From NCBI RefSeq assembly GCF_914271485.1, contig NZ_CAJZAG010000002.1:496001-560000 (forward strand): a stretch of 64,000 nt of DNA, given 5' to 3'. Each line of letters opens with the position of its first letter. Positions within the stretch are counted from its first letter, which is position 1. The DNA is from Cupriavidus pampae (lineage in GTDB: Bacteria; Pseudomonadota; Gammaproteobacteria; Burkholderiales; Burkholderiaceae). The notes under the pieces were generated by a model. That model was given only the letters and a program-made list of their open reading frames with translations. It did no database searches and was not told where the DNA came from. Of the stretch, positions 47,401 through 56,319 are shown piece by piece. A program made the translations under genes and the position numbers.

Positions 47401-47474
47401 CGCCATTCGTTGGCGACGGCAATACCCAGACGCCGGAGTTCAAATCGTTCATGGTCAAGGTTGAAAGGGCATAG
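44409..47474 (+). CDS. fdoG: Selenocysteine-containing formate dehydrogenase, catalytic alpha subunit
   Basis: A 1021-residue molybdenum enzyme, FdnG/FdoG type, that oxidises formate to CO2 in the periplasm. It opens with a Tat signal ([10 protein letters not shown]) and a [4Fe-4S] site (CPYCSVACG near residue 51, plus LCPKG). The TGA at 44997-44999 is codon 197, in the context ARV-U-HGPTVAG. E. coli FdnG has Sec at 196 in the same context. The reading continues through RGAMTNHW to the C-terminal molybdopterin guanine dinucleotide domain. A naive call splits it into two frames. A SECIS-like hairpin follows the TGA, and selA, selB, selC and selD lie downstream. The beta subunit starts 8 bp after the stop. 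Confidence 0.95.
45003..45039 (+). promoter_or_regulatory. Bacterial SECIS element directing Sec at the upstream TGA
   Basis: A hairpin starts 4 bases after the TGA. GGCC arms close the base, and an upper stem GGCA/TGCC at 45014-45026 presents AGGTCT at the tip. The same AGGTCT apex is the SelB contact in E. coli fdhF and fdnG. It is embedded in coding sequence ([12 protein letters not shown]). Confidence 0.8.
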
Positions 47475-47482
47475 GGGGCGCG

Positions 47483-48463
47483 ATGGCACTACAGTCTCTC
47501 GATATCGTGCGGCTATCGGCCACCACCACGCCCATGCCAAGCGTGCGGCAGCCGATCACCGGCAGCGTCGCCAAGCTGATCGACACCACCAAATGCATCG
47601 GCTGCAAGGCTTGCCAGGCCGCGTGCATGGAATGGAACGACCTGCGGGGCGATGTGGGCGTGAACGTCGGGGTGTACGACAACCCGGCGGACCTCGACGA
47701 ACATACGTGGACGCTGATGCGGTTCTCGGAGTACGAGAATCCCAACGGCAACTTCGAATGGCTGATCCGCAAGGACGGCTGCATGCACTGCGAGGATCCG
47801 GGCTGCCTCAAGGCGTGTCCGTCGCCGGGCGCGATCGTGCAGTACGCGAACGGCATCGTCGATTTTCACGAGGAAGCGTGCATCGGCTGCGGCTATTGCG
47901 TGGCCGGCTGCCCGTTCAATATTCCTCGTATCTCCAAGACCGATCACAAGGCCTACAAGTGCACGCTGTGCTCTGACCGTGTGGCGGTGGGGCAGGAACC
48001 CGCGTGCGTGAAAACGTGCCCGACCGGCGCAATCGTGTTCGGCACCAAGACCGACATGATCCAGCACGCGGAGGAACGCATCGTCGACCTCAAGTCGCGT
48101 GGCTTCGAAAAGGCGGGGCTGTACGATCCGACCGGCGTCGGCGGTACCCACGTCATGTACGTATTGCACCACGCCGACCAGCCACAGCTCTACCACAACC
48201 TGGCCGAAGATCCGCATATCAGTCCGCTGGTAAGCCTGTGGAAAGGCATCGCCAAGCCACTCGCGGTAGCGGGCATGGCGGTGGCGGCGATCGCTGGGTT
48301 CTTCCACTACATCCGTGTGGGTCCGAACGAGACCGGTCCCGAGGACGAAGCGGCGGCCGAGGACGAGATCGTGCGCTGGGGCCGCGACAATCCGAAGCCG
48401 CAAGGCATGCCTGCCGGCGCCACGCCACCCGAGGAGGAGGTCCGCGATGAGGAACGCAGATAG
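47483..48463 (+). CDS. fdoH: Formate dehydrogenase iron-sulfur beta subunit
   Basis: A 326-residue electron-transfer subunit with four [4Fe-4S] sites: [35 protein letters not shown] and [11 protein letters not shown]...CVKTC. A C-terminal membrane segment (about 250-270, [18 protein letters not shown]) anchors it, as in FdnH/FdoH. The acidic tail beyond the segment is longer than in E. coli. It passes electrons from the catalytic subunit to the cytochrome b gamma subunit. It overlaps the gamma gene by 17 bp. Confidence 0.95.
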   Translation: MALQSLDIVRLSATTTPMPSVRQPITGSVAKLIDTTKCIGCKACQAACMEWNDLRGDVGVNVGVYDNPADLDEHTWTLMRFSEYENPNGNFEWLIRKDGCMHCEDPGCLKACPSPGAIVQYANGIVDFHEEACIGCGYCVAGCPFNIPRISKTDHKAYKCTLCSDRVAVGQEPACVKTCPTGAIVFGTKTDMIQHAEERIVDLKSRGFEKAGLYDPTGVGGTHVMYVLHHADQPQLYHNLAEDPHISPLVSLWKGIAKPLAVAGMAVAAIAGFFHYIRVGPNETGPEDEAAAEDEIVRWGRDNPKPQGMPAGATPPEEEVRDEERR

Positions 48464-49109
48464 ACAAGGAGACAAGCGCCGGCCCGCGATGATTCACCGC
48501 TACAACGCCGGGGAACGCACCAACCACTGGATCGTCGCGTTCACGTTCGTGTTGCTGGCACTGTCCGGGCTCGCCTTGTTCCATCCGTCGATGTTCTGGC
48601 TGACCAACCTGTTCGGCGGCGGCACGTGGACACGCATCCTGCATCCGTTCGTCGGGGTGGTGATGTTCGTCTCCTTCGTGGTGCTTGCGCTGCGGTTCTG
48701 GCAGCACAACCTGCTGACGCGCAGCGATGCCGAATGGCTGCGCCACGCTGACGATGTGGTCAACAACCGGGAAGAGAACCTGCCCGAAGTGGGCCGCTAC
48801 AACGCGGGACAGAAGCTGCTGTTCTTCCTGATGATCGGCTGCCTGCTGTTCCTGCTGCTGAGCGGTATCGTGATCTGGCGCGCGTACTTCGCGATGTACT
48901 TCCCGATCTGGGCGATCCGGCTCGCGGCGGTGGTCCACGCCATTTGCGCGTGGGGTCTGATTTGCGGCATCATTGTGCATATCTATGCCGCCGTCTGGAT
49001 CAAGGGTTCCGTGCAGGCCATGACGCGCGGCACCGTGACGCCGGGCTGGGCGTGGAAACATCACCGCGCCTGGTTCCGCGAGACCTTCCGGCCAGGCGAC
49101 AAGGGCTAG
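48447..49109 (+). CDS. fdoI: Formate dehydrogenase cytochrome b556 gamma subunit
   Basis: A 220-residue membrane cytochrome with four transmembrane segments. Haem-ligand histidines are visible in [32 protein letters not shown] and IVHIYAAVW. It delivers electrons from formate to quinone. I chose the ATG that overlaps the end of the beta gene (MRNADRQG); starting at MIHRYN is the alternative. The C-terminus [12 protein letters not shown] resembles E. coli FdoI. fdhE begins 22 bp downstream. Confidence 0.93.
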   Translation: MRNADRQGDKRRPAMIHRYNAGERTNHWIVAFTFVLLALSGLALFHPSMFWLTNLFGGGTWTRILHPFVGVVMFVSFVVLALRFWQHNLLTRSDAEWLRHADDVVNNREENLPEVGRYNAGQKLLFFLMIGCLLFLLLSGIVIWRAYFAMYFPIWAIRLAAVVHAICAWGLICGIIVHIYAAVWIKGSVQAMTRGTVTPGWAWKHHRAWFRETFRPGDKG

Positions 49110-49131
49110 GACCGCAACAACAGGACCATCG

Positions 49132-50106
49132 ATGGTGCAACGCATTCTGCAGCCGCAGGAAATTGAATCGACCGATCACGTCACCATCGCGCGCCTGAGG
49201 TTGCCTGAACGAACCGCGGTCTTCGGCACGCGCGCGCAGCGTTTGCGCGCGCTGTCGATCGATAACCCGCTCGGGGCATCGTTCGGTCCGTACCTCGCGC
49301 TGATGGCCGACGTGGTGCAGGCTCAGCAGACCATTGCCAGCACACTCGAACTTCCCCCGCCCACCGAAGCCGCGATCGAACGCGCGCGCGCGCATCGCAT
49401 GCCGTTGTTCGCGGCGATGGACGACGACGCGCGCGAGGGCTGGCTCGCCCCCGCCAATGCACTGATCGCGCATCTGATTGCGCTCGGCACCCTGCCCGCC
49501 GACGCGTTGGCCGCGCTGCAGACGCTTACGCCCGAACGGCTCGAGGAACAGGCACACGCATTGCTCGGCTTGGGCGATCTGCCTGTCGATGCCATCGCGG
49601 CGCCCTTCGTCATGGCCGCGCTGCAACTGCATCGCACCGTGCTCGCTTCGCAGTTGCGCGAGTCGGATGTGCCCGCGCTCGACGTCGCCACGGTCTGCCC
49701 GTGCTGCGGCTCGCTTCCGGTGGCCAGCATCGTGCGCATCGGCGGCCGTTATCAGGGCCTGCGTTATCTGCAATGCGGACTCTGTGCCACCGAATGGCAT
49801 ATGGTGCGCGTCAAGTGCAGTCATTGCGAATCGACCGAAGGCATCAGCTATCACGTCGTGCAAGACCACTTCGAGGCCCTTAAGGCCGAGACGTGCGAGC
49901 AGTGCCACAGCTATCGCAAGATCGTCTACATGGAGAAGGACGCCACGGTGGAACCGTTGGCCGACGACCTCGCCTCGCTCGCGCTCGACGTGATGATGGC
50001 CGAGGCCGGCTATGGACGCGCCAGCGGCAATCCGCTGTTGTGGTTCCCCGATGAGGATGACGGTGGCGACAGCATCGATGACGAGCATGGCGACCTGGCG
50101 CCATGA
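49132..50106 (+). CDS. fdhE: Formate dehydrogenase accessory protein FdhE
   Basis: A 324-residue cytosolic maturation factor for membrane formate dehydrogenases. The family's four zinc/iron-binding CxxC motifs are visible: [21 protein letters not shown] and CEQCHSYRK, in the C-terminal half (residues 180-270). It is needed for assembly or redox activation of the exported enzyme. Its stop overlaps the selA start (ATGA), tying enzyme maturation to Sec synthesis in one operon. fdhD, the sulfurtransferase also needed for these enzymes, is not in the window. Confidence 0.93.
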   Translation: MVQRILQPQEIESTDHVTIARLRLPERTAVFGTRAQRLRALSIDNPLGASFGPYLALMADVVQAQQTIASTLELPPPTEAAIERARAHRMPLFAAMDDDAREGWLAPANALIAHLIALGTLPADALAALQTLTPERLEEQAHALLGLGDLPVDAIAAPFVMAALQLHRTVLASQLRESDVPALDVATVCPCCGSLPVASIVRIGGRYQGLRYLQCGLCATEWHMVRVKCSHCESTEGISYHVVQDHFEALKAETCEQCHSYRKIVYMEKDATVEPLADDLASLALDVMMAEAGYGRASGNPLLWFPDEDDGGDSIDDEHGDLAP

Positions 50107-51551
50107 ACGATAGCGTCTCGACGGCGGCTCGCCCCGCCGATATTCCATCGGTCGATCGCCTGCTGAACCAGCCCTTCCTGCAGCCATTGATCGTGCAACA
50201 CGGCCGCGCGCTCGCCACGGCTGCCTTGCGCCGACTGCTTGACGGCCTGCGCGCGGAAGCGGTGGCCGGCCGCCTGACGCAACAGGCACTGGCCGATACG
50301 GCCCTGCACGAGGCACTGGCCGAAGCGCTGGCGCGCGACAGTGCGCCGCGCCTGCGCGCGGTCTTCAACCTGACCGGCACCGTGCTGCACACCAACCTCG
50401 GCCGCGCGTTGCTGCCCGACAGTGCGGTGCAGGCCGTGGTGCGCGCAATGACCAGTGCGGCCAATCTCGAGTTCGACCTCGACGATGGCAGCCGCGGCGA
50501 TCGCGACGACCTGATCGACGATCTGCTGTGCGAGCTTACAGGCGCGGAAGCGGCCACCGTCGTCAACAACAATGCCGCGGCGGTGCTGCTGATGCTCAAT
50601 ACGCTCGCGCAGCGCCGCGAGGTGGTGGTGTCGCGCGGCGAGCTCGTCGAGATCGGCGGCGCGTTCCGCATTCCGGACATCATGCAGCGCGCGGGCGCCA
50701 AGCTCGTCGAGATCGGCACCACCAATCGCACGCATCCGCACGACTACGCCAACGCGATTGGCGACCGTACCGCGATGCTGATGAAGGTCCATTGCAGCAA
50801 TTACGAAATTACGGGCTTCACGCGCAGCGTGGACGTGGCCGAAGTGGTCGGCATCGCGCGACCGCATGGCGTGCCCGTGGTGGTGGACCTCGGCAGCGGT
50901 ACGCTGTGCGACCTCACGCAGTGGGGCCTGCCGCGCGAGACCACGGTGCGCGAGACCATCGCGGCCGGCGCGGATCTGGTCACGTTCAGCGGCGACAAGC
51001 TGCTGGGCGGGCCACAGGCCGGACTGATCGTGGGCCGCGCGGATCTGATCAAGAAGATCAAGAAGAACCCGCTCAAGCGCGCGCTGCGCGTGGGCAAGCT
51101 CACGCTGGCGGCACTCGAGCCGGTGCTGCGCCTGTATCGCGATCCCGATACGCTTGCACAGACGCTGCCCACGCTGCGGCTGCTCACGCGTCCCGCGGCT
51201 GCCATGGCGAGCATGGCGGAGCGTCTGCTGCCGCAACTGCAACCGGTGCTCGGCGATGCATGGCGAATCGACGCGGTGCCGACCGTGAGCCAGATCGGCA
51301 GCGGCGCGCTGCCTGGCGGCCAGTTGCCGAGCTTCGGACTGGTGATGGCGCCAGTCGCAGCGGCCACTGGCAAACGTGGCGGCGGCCGGCAATTGCAGCG
51401 GCTGGAAGCCGCGTTGCGCGCGCTGCCACGGCCTGTCATCGGCCGCGTCGGCGAGCAGGCACTGTGGCTCGACCTGCGCTGCCTCGAGGAAGCCGACGAA
51501 GCGGACTTCATCGCCCAATGGACGCAGCTCTCTGACGCACTCAGACAATGA
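50103..51551 (+). CDS. selA: L-seryl-tRNA(Sec) selenium transferase
   Basis: A 482-residue PLP enzyme that converts seryl-tRNA(Sec) to selenocysteyl-tRNA(Sec) with selenophosphate. The N-terminal tRNA-binding region reads [16 protein letters not shown]. The PLP lysine is Lys299 in [31 protein letters not shown] and [13 protein letters not shown] are family landmarks. The length is close to the 463 residues of E. coli SelA. It overlaps both fdhE and selB by 4 bp, so it is translationally coupled on both sides. Confidence 0.97.
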   Translation: MNDSVSTAARPADIPSVDRLLNQPFLQPLIVQHGRALATAALRRLLDGLRAEAVAGRLTQQALADTALHEALAEALARDSAPRLRAVFNLTGTVLHTNLGRALLPDSAVQAVVRAMTSAANLEFDLDDGSRGDRDDLIDDLLCELTGAEAATVVNNNAAAVLLMLNTLAQRREVVVSRGELVEIGGAFRIPDIMQRAGAKLVEIGTTNRTHPHDYANAIGDRTAMLMKVHCSNYEITGFTRSVDVAEVVGIARPHGVPVVVDLGSGTLCDLTQWGLPRETTVRETIAAGADLVTFSGDKLLGGPQAGLIVGRADLIKKIKKNPLKRALRVGKLTLAALEPVLRLYRDPDTLAQTLPTLRLLTRPAAAMASMAERLLPQLQPVLGDAWRIDAVPTVSQIGSGALPGGQLPSFGLVMAPVAAATGKRGGGRQLQRLEAALRALPRPVIGRVGEQALWLDLRCLEEADEADFIAQWTQLSDALRQ

Positions 51552-53527
51552 TCGTCGGCACCGCCGGGCATATCGATCACGGCAAGACCACGCTGGTCCG
51601 CACGTTGACCGGCGTGGATACCGATCGCCTGAAGGAAGAAAAGGCGCGTGGGATTTCGATCGAACTCGGCTATGCGTACACGCCGCTATCCAACGGTGAC
51701 GTGCTTGGCTATATCGATGTGCCGGGGCACGAGAAGCTGATCCATACCATGGCCGCCGGGGCGAGCGGCATCGACCTTGCCCTGTTGGTGATCGCCGCCG
51801 ACGATGGGGTCATGCCGCAGACACGCGAACATCTTGCAATCGTGCAGCGGCTGGGCGTGCCGCGCGCGGCCGTGGCACTGACCAAGGCGGACCGCGCGGA
51901 CGCCGCGCGGCTGGCGGCGGTGGAGCAGGAGGTGGCGGCGCTGCTGGCGGACACGGTCTACGCCGAGGCACCCCGCTTCGCGCTCGATGGCACCGATGCC
52001 GCGCATCCGGGTGTGGTCGCGTTACGCGCGTATCTGCACGATGCCGCGATGCAATTGCCCGCGCGACACGAGGCCGGGCTGTTTCGTCTGGCGGTGGACC
52101 GCGTGTTCACGCTGGCCGGCCACGGCACGGTGGTCACCGGGACGGTTTTCAACGGGCGCGTGCAGGTGGGCGACACCATGCGGCTCGCCCCGGTCGGACT
52201 GCCGGTGCGCATACGCAGCATCCACGCCCAGCAGCGCGCGGCGGAGGTCGGCGTGGCGGGCCAGCGTTGCGCGCTCAATCTTGCGGGCATCGACAAAGAT
52301 GCGATTCGCCGTGGCGACTGGATCATGGACGCGGCGCTGCTGCCACCCACACCCGTCACGCGGCTCGACGTTGCGCTCGAGGTTGCATCAACCGTGAGCC
52401 CCGACGCGGACATCCGTCTGGCGCACTGGACGCCGGTGCACGTGCACCTCGGCGCCACCCATCGCACCGCCAACGTGGTACTGCTCGATCGTGAGACGCT
52501 GGTGCCGGGTCGATCCGACCAGCGCGACAGTCGCGACAGCACCGCCCTCGCCCAACTGGTTTTCACCGCGCCCGTCTGCGCGCAGGCTGGCGACCGGCTG
52601 ATTCTGCGCAATGCGCAGGCCACGCAGACCATTGGCGGCGGTATCGTGCTCGACAACGTCGCGCCCGAACGTCACCGCCGCACGCCCGCGCGACTGGAAT
52701 GGTTACGCGCCATCGAAGCGATGCTCGCCGGTGCGGGACTCGCACCGCTGCTGATACAGGCGCCCTACGGCATCGCGCATGCGCGGCTGGTGCGGCTGAC
52801 CGGGCTGCCGCCAGAGGCGTGGGACGTGCCCGCCGACGCATTGTCGTTCGGGCACGCAGGCCACGAACAATGCCTGATCCTCGCGCCAAACCTGCTGGCG
52901 CTGCGCCGGAAGGTCCTCGACACCATGGCCGCGTTCCACGCGCGGCTGCCTGACGAACCGGGCCTCAACGCCGGCTCGCTGCGTCGCCTCGCATTCGCGG
53001 GTACCACGGTCCCCGACGCGCTATGGTCCGCGCTGCTCGAAGCGCTGCTCGCGGATGGCGAGCTCGAACGCCATGGCGGCTGGTTGCGGCTGCCCACGCA
53101 CGAGATCGTGCTCACCGCTGCCGAGCGCGCGCTGGCGGACAGGCTGCTGCCGCGCGTGCTGGCCGGTGGCTTTGACCCGCCATGGGTGCGCGACCATGCG
53201 ACCGCGCTGAACGTGCCCGAAAGCGAGGTCCGCACACTGCTGCGCAAGCTCGCGCGCCAGGGTGCGATTCATCAGGTGGTGCGCGATCTGTTCTACGCGG
53301 CCCCCACCATCGATACGCTCGCCGCGCAGGTGGCCACACTGGTGCACGCGCATACGCGCGTCGAAGCCGTGCATTTTCGCGATGCAGTGGGCCTGGGGAG
53401 AAAGCGAGCGATCCAGATTCTGGAATTCTTCGACCGCGCGGGATACACTCGGCGCGTGGGAAATGGGCGCATGCTGCGCCCGGACAGTGAATGGAGCCAT
53501 CCAAAGGAAGGCACGCGCATCCGGTGA
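51548..53527 (+). CDS. selB: Selenocysteine-specific translation elongation factor
   Basis: A 659-residue GTPase that brings Sec-tRNA to a TGA marked by a SECIS hairpin. The G1 motif is [11 protein letters not shown]3 DVPGHEKL and G4 TKAD. EF-Tu-like domains II and III follow, then C-terminal winged-helix repeats (about 450-650) that bind the hairpin, ending [19 protein letters not shown]. It is somewhat longer than E. coli SelB (614). The last seven codons and the stop lie inside the tRNA-Sec gene, a 22-bp overlap, so its mRNA must carry the start of selC. Confidence 0.96.
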   Translation: MIVGTAGHIDHGKTTLVRTLTGVDTDRLKEEKARGISIELGYAYTPLSNGDVLGYIDVPGHEKLIHTMAAGASGIDLALLVIAADDGVMPQTREHLAIVQRLGVPRAAVALTKADRADAARLAAVEQEVAALLADTVYAEAPRFALDGTDAAHPGVVALRAYLHDAAMQLPARHEAGLFRLAVDRVFTLAGHGTVVTGTVFNGRVQVGDTMRLAPVGLPVRIRSIHAQQRAAEVGVAGQRCALNLAGIDKDAIRRGDWIMDAALLPPTPVTRLDVALEVASTVSPDADIRLAHWTPVHVHLGATHRTANVVLLDRETLVPGRSDQRDSRDSTALAQLVFTAPVCAQAGDRLILRNAQATQTIGGGIVLDNVAPERHRRTPARLEWLRAIEAMLAGAGLAPLLIQAPYGIAHARLVRLTGLPPEAWDVPADALSFGHAGHEQCLILAPNLLALRRKVLDTMAAFHARLPDEPGLNAGSLRRLAFAGTTVPDALWSALLEALLADGELERHGGWLRLPTHEIVLTAAERALADRLLPRVLAGGFDPPWVRDHATALNVPESEVRTLLRKLARQGAIHQVVRDLFYAAPTIDTLAAQVATLVHAHTRVEAVHFRDAVGLGRKRAIQILEFFDRAGYTRRVGNGRMLRPDSEWSHPKEGTRIR

Positions 53528-53601
53528 TGCGGCCGGACTTCAAATCCGGTTGGGGGCGTCAGACGTTCCCAGGTAGGTTCGACTCCTGCTGCTTTCCGCC
53601 A
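53506..53601 (+). tRNA. selC: tRNA-Sec (anticodon TCA)
   Basis: A 96-base selenocysteine tRNA with encoded CCA. The acceptor stem has 8 pairs (GGAAGGCA with TGCTTTCC, one G-T) and the D stem has 6 pairs (CGCATC/GATGCG) with a 4-base loop, both hallmarks of bacterial tRNA-Sec. The anticodon stem CCGGA/TCCGG holds loop CTTCAAA with anticodon TCA. A long variable arm follows, and a TTCGACT loop closes on a 5-bp T stem. The first 22 bases also encode the end of selB. Confidence 0.97.
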
Positions 53602-53710
53602 GTCTTTGGCAACACTTGCATTGCGATTCTCCCGCCAGACCTTGCCCGCGCGACCTACCATGCATGAGCAGCGGTTAGGCATGTTTCGAGTTTCGAACAA
53701 AGGGATCATC

Positions 53711-54877
53711 ATGGATCGACGCGCTTTCCTGCGGCTCGGCGCCGCATTACCTGTCTCCGTCGGCGCAGCCGGCATTCTTCCCGCCCACGCGGCCACCCCT
53801 CCCAGCGCGTCATCCGGTGCGCTGCCCGGCGTCCGCGCGGGCGATGTGCAAAGCGCCGCGGGCTGGCGCGTCTATGAGATGACCACCGAGGTCACGCTGC
53901 CACCCAGCGCGGCACCGGCCCGGATCTGGTTACCCGTTACCGCGCAGCAGGTCGGCGACTATCAGCGTACGCTCGCCACCGAGTGGAATGCGCCCGGCGC
54001 CCTCACCCGCGCGGCCACGGTCAGCGGCTATGACGTGCGCATGGTCGCCATCGAATGGCCCTCGGCGCCCGATGGCGGACCGCTCAAGGCTTCGCTACTG
54101 AACAAGGTGGCAATCCGCGATCGCGACGTCGATCTCGGTGCCGCACCATCGCCTCGCGCACCGCGCGAGTCCGCCGCCACGCTACGCGAATATCTCCGCC
54201 CGACGCAACTGATGCCGACCGACGGTATCGTGCGCGACACCGCGCTCAAGATCACTGCCGGGCTCGACGACGACATGACGCGCGCGCGGGCCATCTACCA
54301 ATGGGTGGTCGACAACACCTGCCGCGAAGCCAGCGTGCGGGGCTGCGGCACCGGCGACGTGGTGGCGATGCTCAACCATACCGTCAAGACCGGCGGCATC
54401 ATGAACGGCAAGTGCGCGGACATCAACGGCCTGTTCGTCGCACTGTCGCGTGCCGCTGGCATTCCCGCGCGCGATGCGTATGGCGTGCGCGTCGACACCT
54501 CGGCGCTGGGCTTCAAGGCCCTCGGCAAGGCCGGCGATATTTCCAAGGCGCAGCACTGCCGCTCCGAGTTCTATACCGCGGGCTATGGCTGGATTCCGGC
54601 CGACCCGGCCGACGTGCGCAAGGTCGCCCTTGAAGAAGTGCCAGGTGGCCTGCCGATGACCGACAGCAAGGTGCGCGCCGCGCGCGCGATGCTGCTGGGC
54701 GCGTGGGAAGGCAACTGGGTCGTGTACAACCACGGGCATGACGTAGCGCTGCCTGGCGGCACGCTGGCTCCCGTGCCATTCCTGATGTATCCGAACGGCC
54801 AGACCGTGGCGGGCACGCTCGACAGCCTCGATCCCGACAAGTTCGGCTATCGCATTTCTTCGAAGAGGGTCGCATAA
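53711..54877 (+). CDS. Tat-exported transglutaminase-like protein
   Basis: A 388-residue protein with a Tat-type signal (MDRRAFLRLG, cleavage near HAATPP). Its transglutaminase/protease-like fold carries a plausible triad: Cys235 in GKCADINGLFVAL, His282 in AQHCRSEF and Asp298 in WIPADPADV. Such proteins act as periplasmic cysteine proteases, amidases or crosslinkers; the substrate is unknown. An AAGGGA ribosome site fixes the start. It sits between selC and selD, and its stop codon directly abuts the selD start with no gap, so the two are translationally linked. Why an exported transglutaminase belongs in a Sec locus is unclear. Confidence 0.8.
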   Translation: MDRRAFLRLGAALPVSVGAAGILPAHAATPPSASSGALPGVRAGDVQSAAGWRVYEMTTEVTLPPSAAPARIWLPVTAQQVGDYQRTLATEWNAPGALTRAATVSGYDVRMVAIEWPSAPDGGPLKASLLNKVAIRDRDVDLGAAPSPRAPRESAATLREYLRPTQLMPTDGIVRDTALKITAGLDDDMTRARAIYQWVVDNTCREASVRGCGTGDVVAMLNHTVKTGGIMNGKCADINGLFVALSRAAGIPARDAYGVRVDTSALGFKALGKAGDISKAQHCRSEFYTAGYGWIPADPADVRKVALEEVPGGLPMTDSKVRAARAMLLGAWEGNWVVYNHGHDVALPGGTLAPVPFLMYPNGQTVAGTLDSLDPDKFGYRISSKRVA

Positions 54878-55939
54878 ATGGCGGAGGCATCAATGCGCGA
54901 CGGGCAGCCCCGACTGACGTCGCTGGCGCACGGTGGGGGCTGCGGTTGCAAGATCGCGCCCGCCGTGCTGTCGGAAATCCTGCGCAATGCACGGCATTTT
55001 CCGGCACCGCCGGCGCTGCTGGTCGGCATCGAGACCAGTGACGACGCCGCGGTGTATCGGCTCAACGATACCCAGGCGCTCGTCGCGACCACGGACTTCT
55101 TTATGCCCGTGGTCGATGACCCGTTCGACTTCGGCCGCATCGCGGCGACCAACGCGATCTCCGACGTGTATGCGATGGGCGGCACGCCGATCCTCGCGCT
55201 CGCGCTCGTTGGCATGCCCGTCGACAAACTCTCGCCCGAGGTCATCGGCAAGATTCTCGAGGGCGGCGAGTCGGTCTGCGCGCAAGCCGGCATCGCCATC
55301 GGCGGCGGTCACACCATCGATTCCGTAGAGCCGATCTATGGCCTCGTGGTGATGGGCCTTGTGCATCCGGACCGCATCAAGCGCAACCGCGACGCGCGCG
55401 CGGGCGACGTGCTGATCCTCGGCAAGCCGCTTGGCGTAGGCGTGTATTCGGCAGCCATCAAGAAAGACCTGCTCGACGCCGACGGCTATCGCGAGATGAT
55501 CGCCAACACGACCCAGCTCAACACGCCGGGCAAGACGCTCGGCGACCTCCCCGGCGTGCATGCGATGACCGACGTCACGGGTTTCGGCCTGCTCGGGCAC
55601 CTGCTCGAGTTGTGCCGTGGCAGCCAGCTCGCGGCCCACGTCGACCTGTCGCGCGTGCCGCTGCTGCGCGGCGTGGCCGCGCTCGCCGAGGCGGGCGCGA
55701 TCACGGGCGCATCGAAGCGCAACTGGGCCAGCTACGGGCACGAGGTGTCGCTATCGCCGGGTATCTCCACGGTTCAACAGGCGCTGTTGACCGATCCGCA
55801 GACCAGCGGCGGCCTGCTCGTGGCGTGCGCGCCCGATGCGGCCGAGGACGTGCTGGCATTGTTCCGCCGCGAAGGTTTCGCCAACGCCGCGGTGATTGGC
55901 GAGATGGCCGAGGGCTCGCCGCAGGTCGTGGTGCGCTGA
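54878..55939 (+). CDS. selD: Selenophosphate synthase
   Basis: A 353-residue enzyme that makes selenophosphate from selenide and ATP, the selenium donor for SelA. The catalytic pair is Cys22 and Lys25 in HGGGCGCKIAP, so this SelD uses Cys and not Sec. The ATP and Mg sites include TSDDAAVY, TTDFFMPVVDDP and the DVTGFGLLGH region. The length matches E. coli SelD (347). It completes the selA-selB-selC-selD set. A T-rich stretch follows the stop but no clear hairpin. Confidence 0.96.
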   Translation: MAEASMRDGQPRLTSLAHGGGCGCKIAPAVLSEILRNARHFPAPPALLVGIETSDDAAVYRLNDTQALVATTDFFMPVVDDPFDFGRIAATNAISDVYAMGGTPILALALVGMPVDKLSPEVIGKILEGGESVCAQAGIAIGGGHTIDSVEPIYGLVVMGLVHPDRIKRNRDARAGDVLILGKPLGVGVYSAAIKKDLLDADGYREMIANTTQLNTPGKTLGDLPGVHAMTDVTGFGLLGHLLELCRGSQLAAHVDLSRVPLLRGVAALAEAGAITGASKRNWASYGHEVSLSPGISTVQQALLTDPQTSGGLLVACAPDAAEDVLALFRREGFANAAVIGEMAEGSPQVVVR

Positions 55940-56062
55940 GCTTTTTTTCAAATTCGCACCGTTTCGGTCAACGCTTTCGCGCTTTGTACGTGCGTCGATA
56001 CAAAACCGAAAGAACCGGACACAAACCAGACAACGCCTCCCTTCAGAATCTTGCCCAGGGCC

Positions 56063-56087
56063 CATGCGGGCTTGTCTTGCCCGCATG
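56063..56087 (+). promoter_or_regulatory. Hairpin upstream of the DUF3311/symporter operon
   Basis: CATGCGGGC and GCCCGCATG form a perfect 9-bp stem around TTGTCTT, ending 31 bp before the small gene's start. It may be a late terminator for the sel operon or a leader structure of the transport operon. Confidence 0.5.
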
Positions 56088-56118
56088 TCACGACTTTGTA
56101 CATCCCCTGGAGAACACG

Positions 56119-56319
56119 ATGGAGACCTCACAAGAAAGTGGAGGCGGCGGCTGGACGCGCCTGCTTCTGCTGCTCCCCTATGTCGCGCTGCTGTGGCTGC
56201 CGTTCTATAACGACACGCAACCGGCGTTGTTCGGCTTTCCGTTCTTTTACTGGTACCAGTTCCTCTGGGTGCCGATTACCTCGTTGATCCTGTTTATTGT
56301 GTATCGGAGCATGAAATGA
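56119..56319 (+). CDS. Small DUF3311 membrane protein, symporter partner
   Basis: A 66-residue inner membrane protein with two membrane segments, LLLLLPYVALLWLPFY and YWYQFLWVPITSLILFIVY. The family regularly precedes sodium:solute symporter genes and is thought to help assemble or stabilise them. GGAG lies 7 bp before the ATG. Its stop overlaps the symporter start (ATGA), so the pair is co-translated. Confidence 0.85.
   Translation: METSQESGGGGWTRLLLLLPYVALLWLPFYNDTQPALFGFPFFYWYQFLWVPITSLILFIVYRSMK

Noticed and set aside
44409-47474. Apparent frameshift or nonsense mutation splitting formate dehydrogenase alpha into two genes
   Set aside because: The break is a TGA at the exact Sec position with family context on both sides, a SECIS-like hairpin and a full sel gene set downstream.
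44478-47540. 1020-codon open frame on the minus strand
   Set aside because: It is the antisense of the formate dehydrogenase gene. Its Arg/His/Ala-rich translation has no recognisable domain and comes from GC bias at third positions.
54878-55939. Sec-containing SelD
   Set aside because: The active-site codon encodes Cys22; no in-frame TGA occurs.
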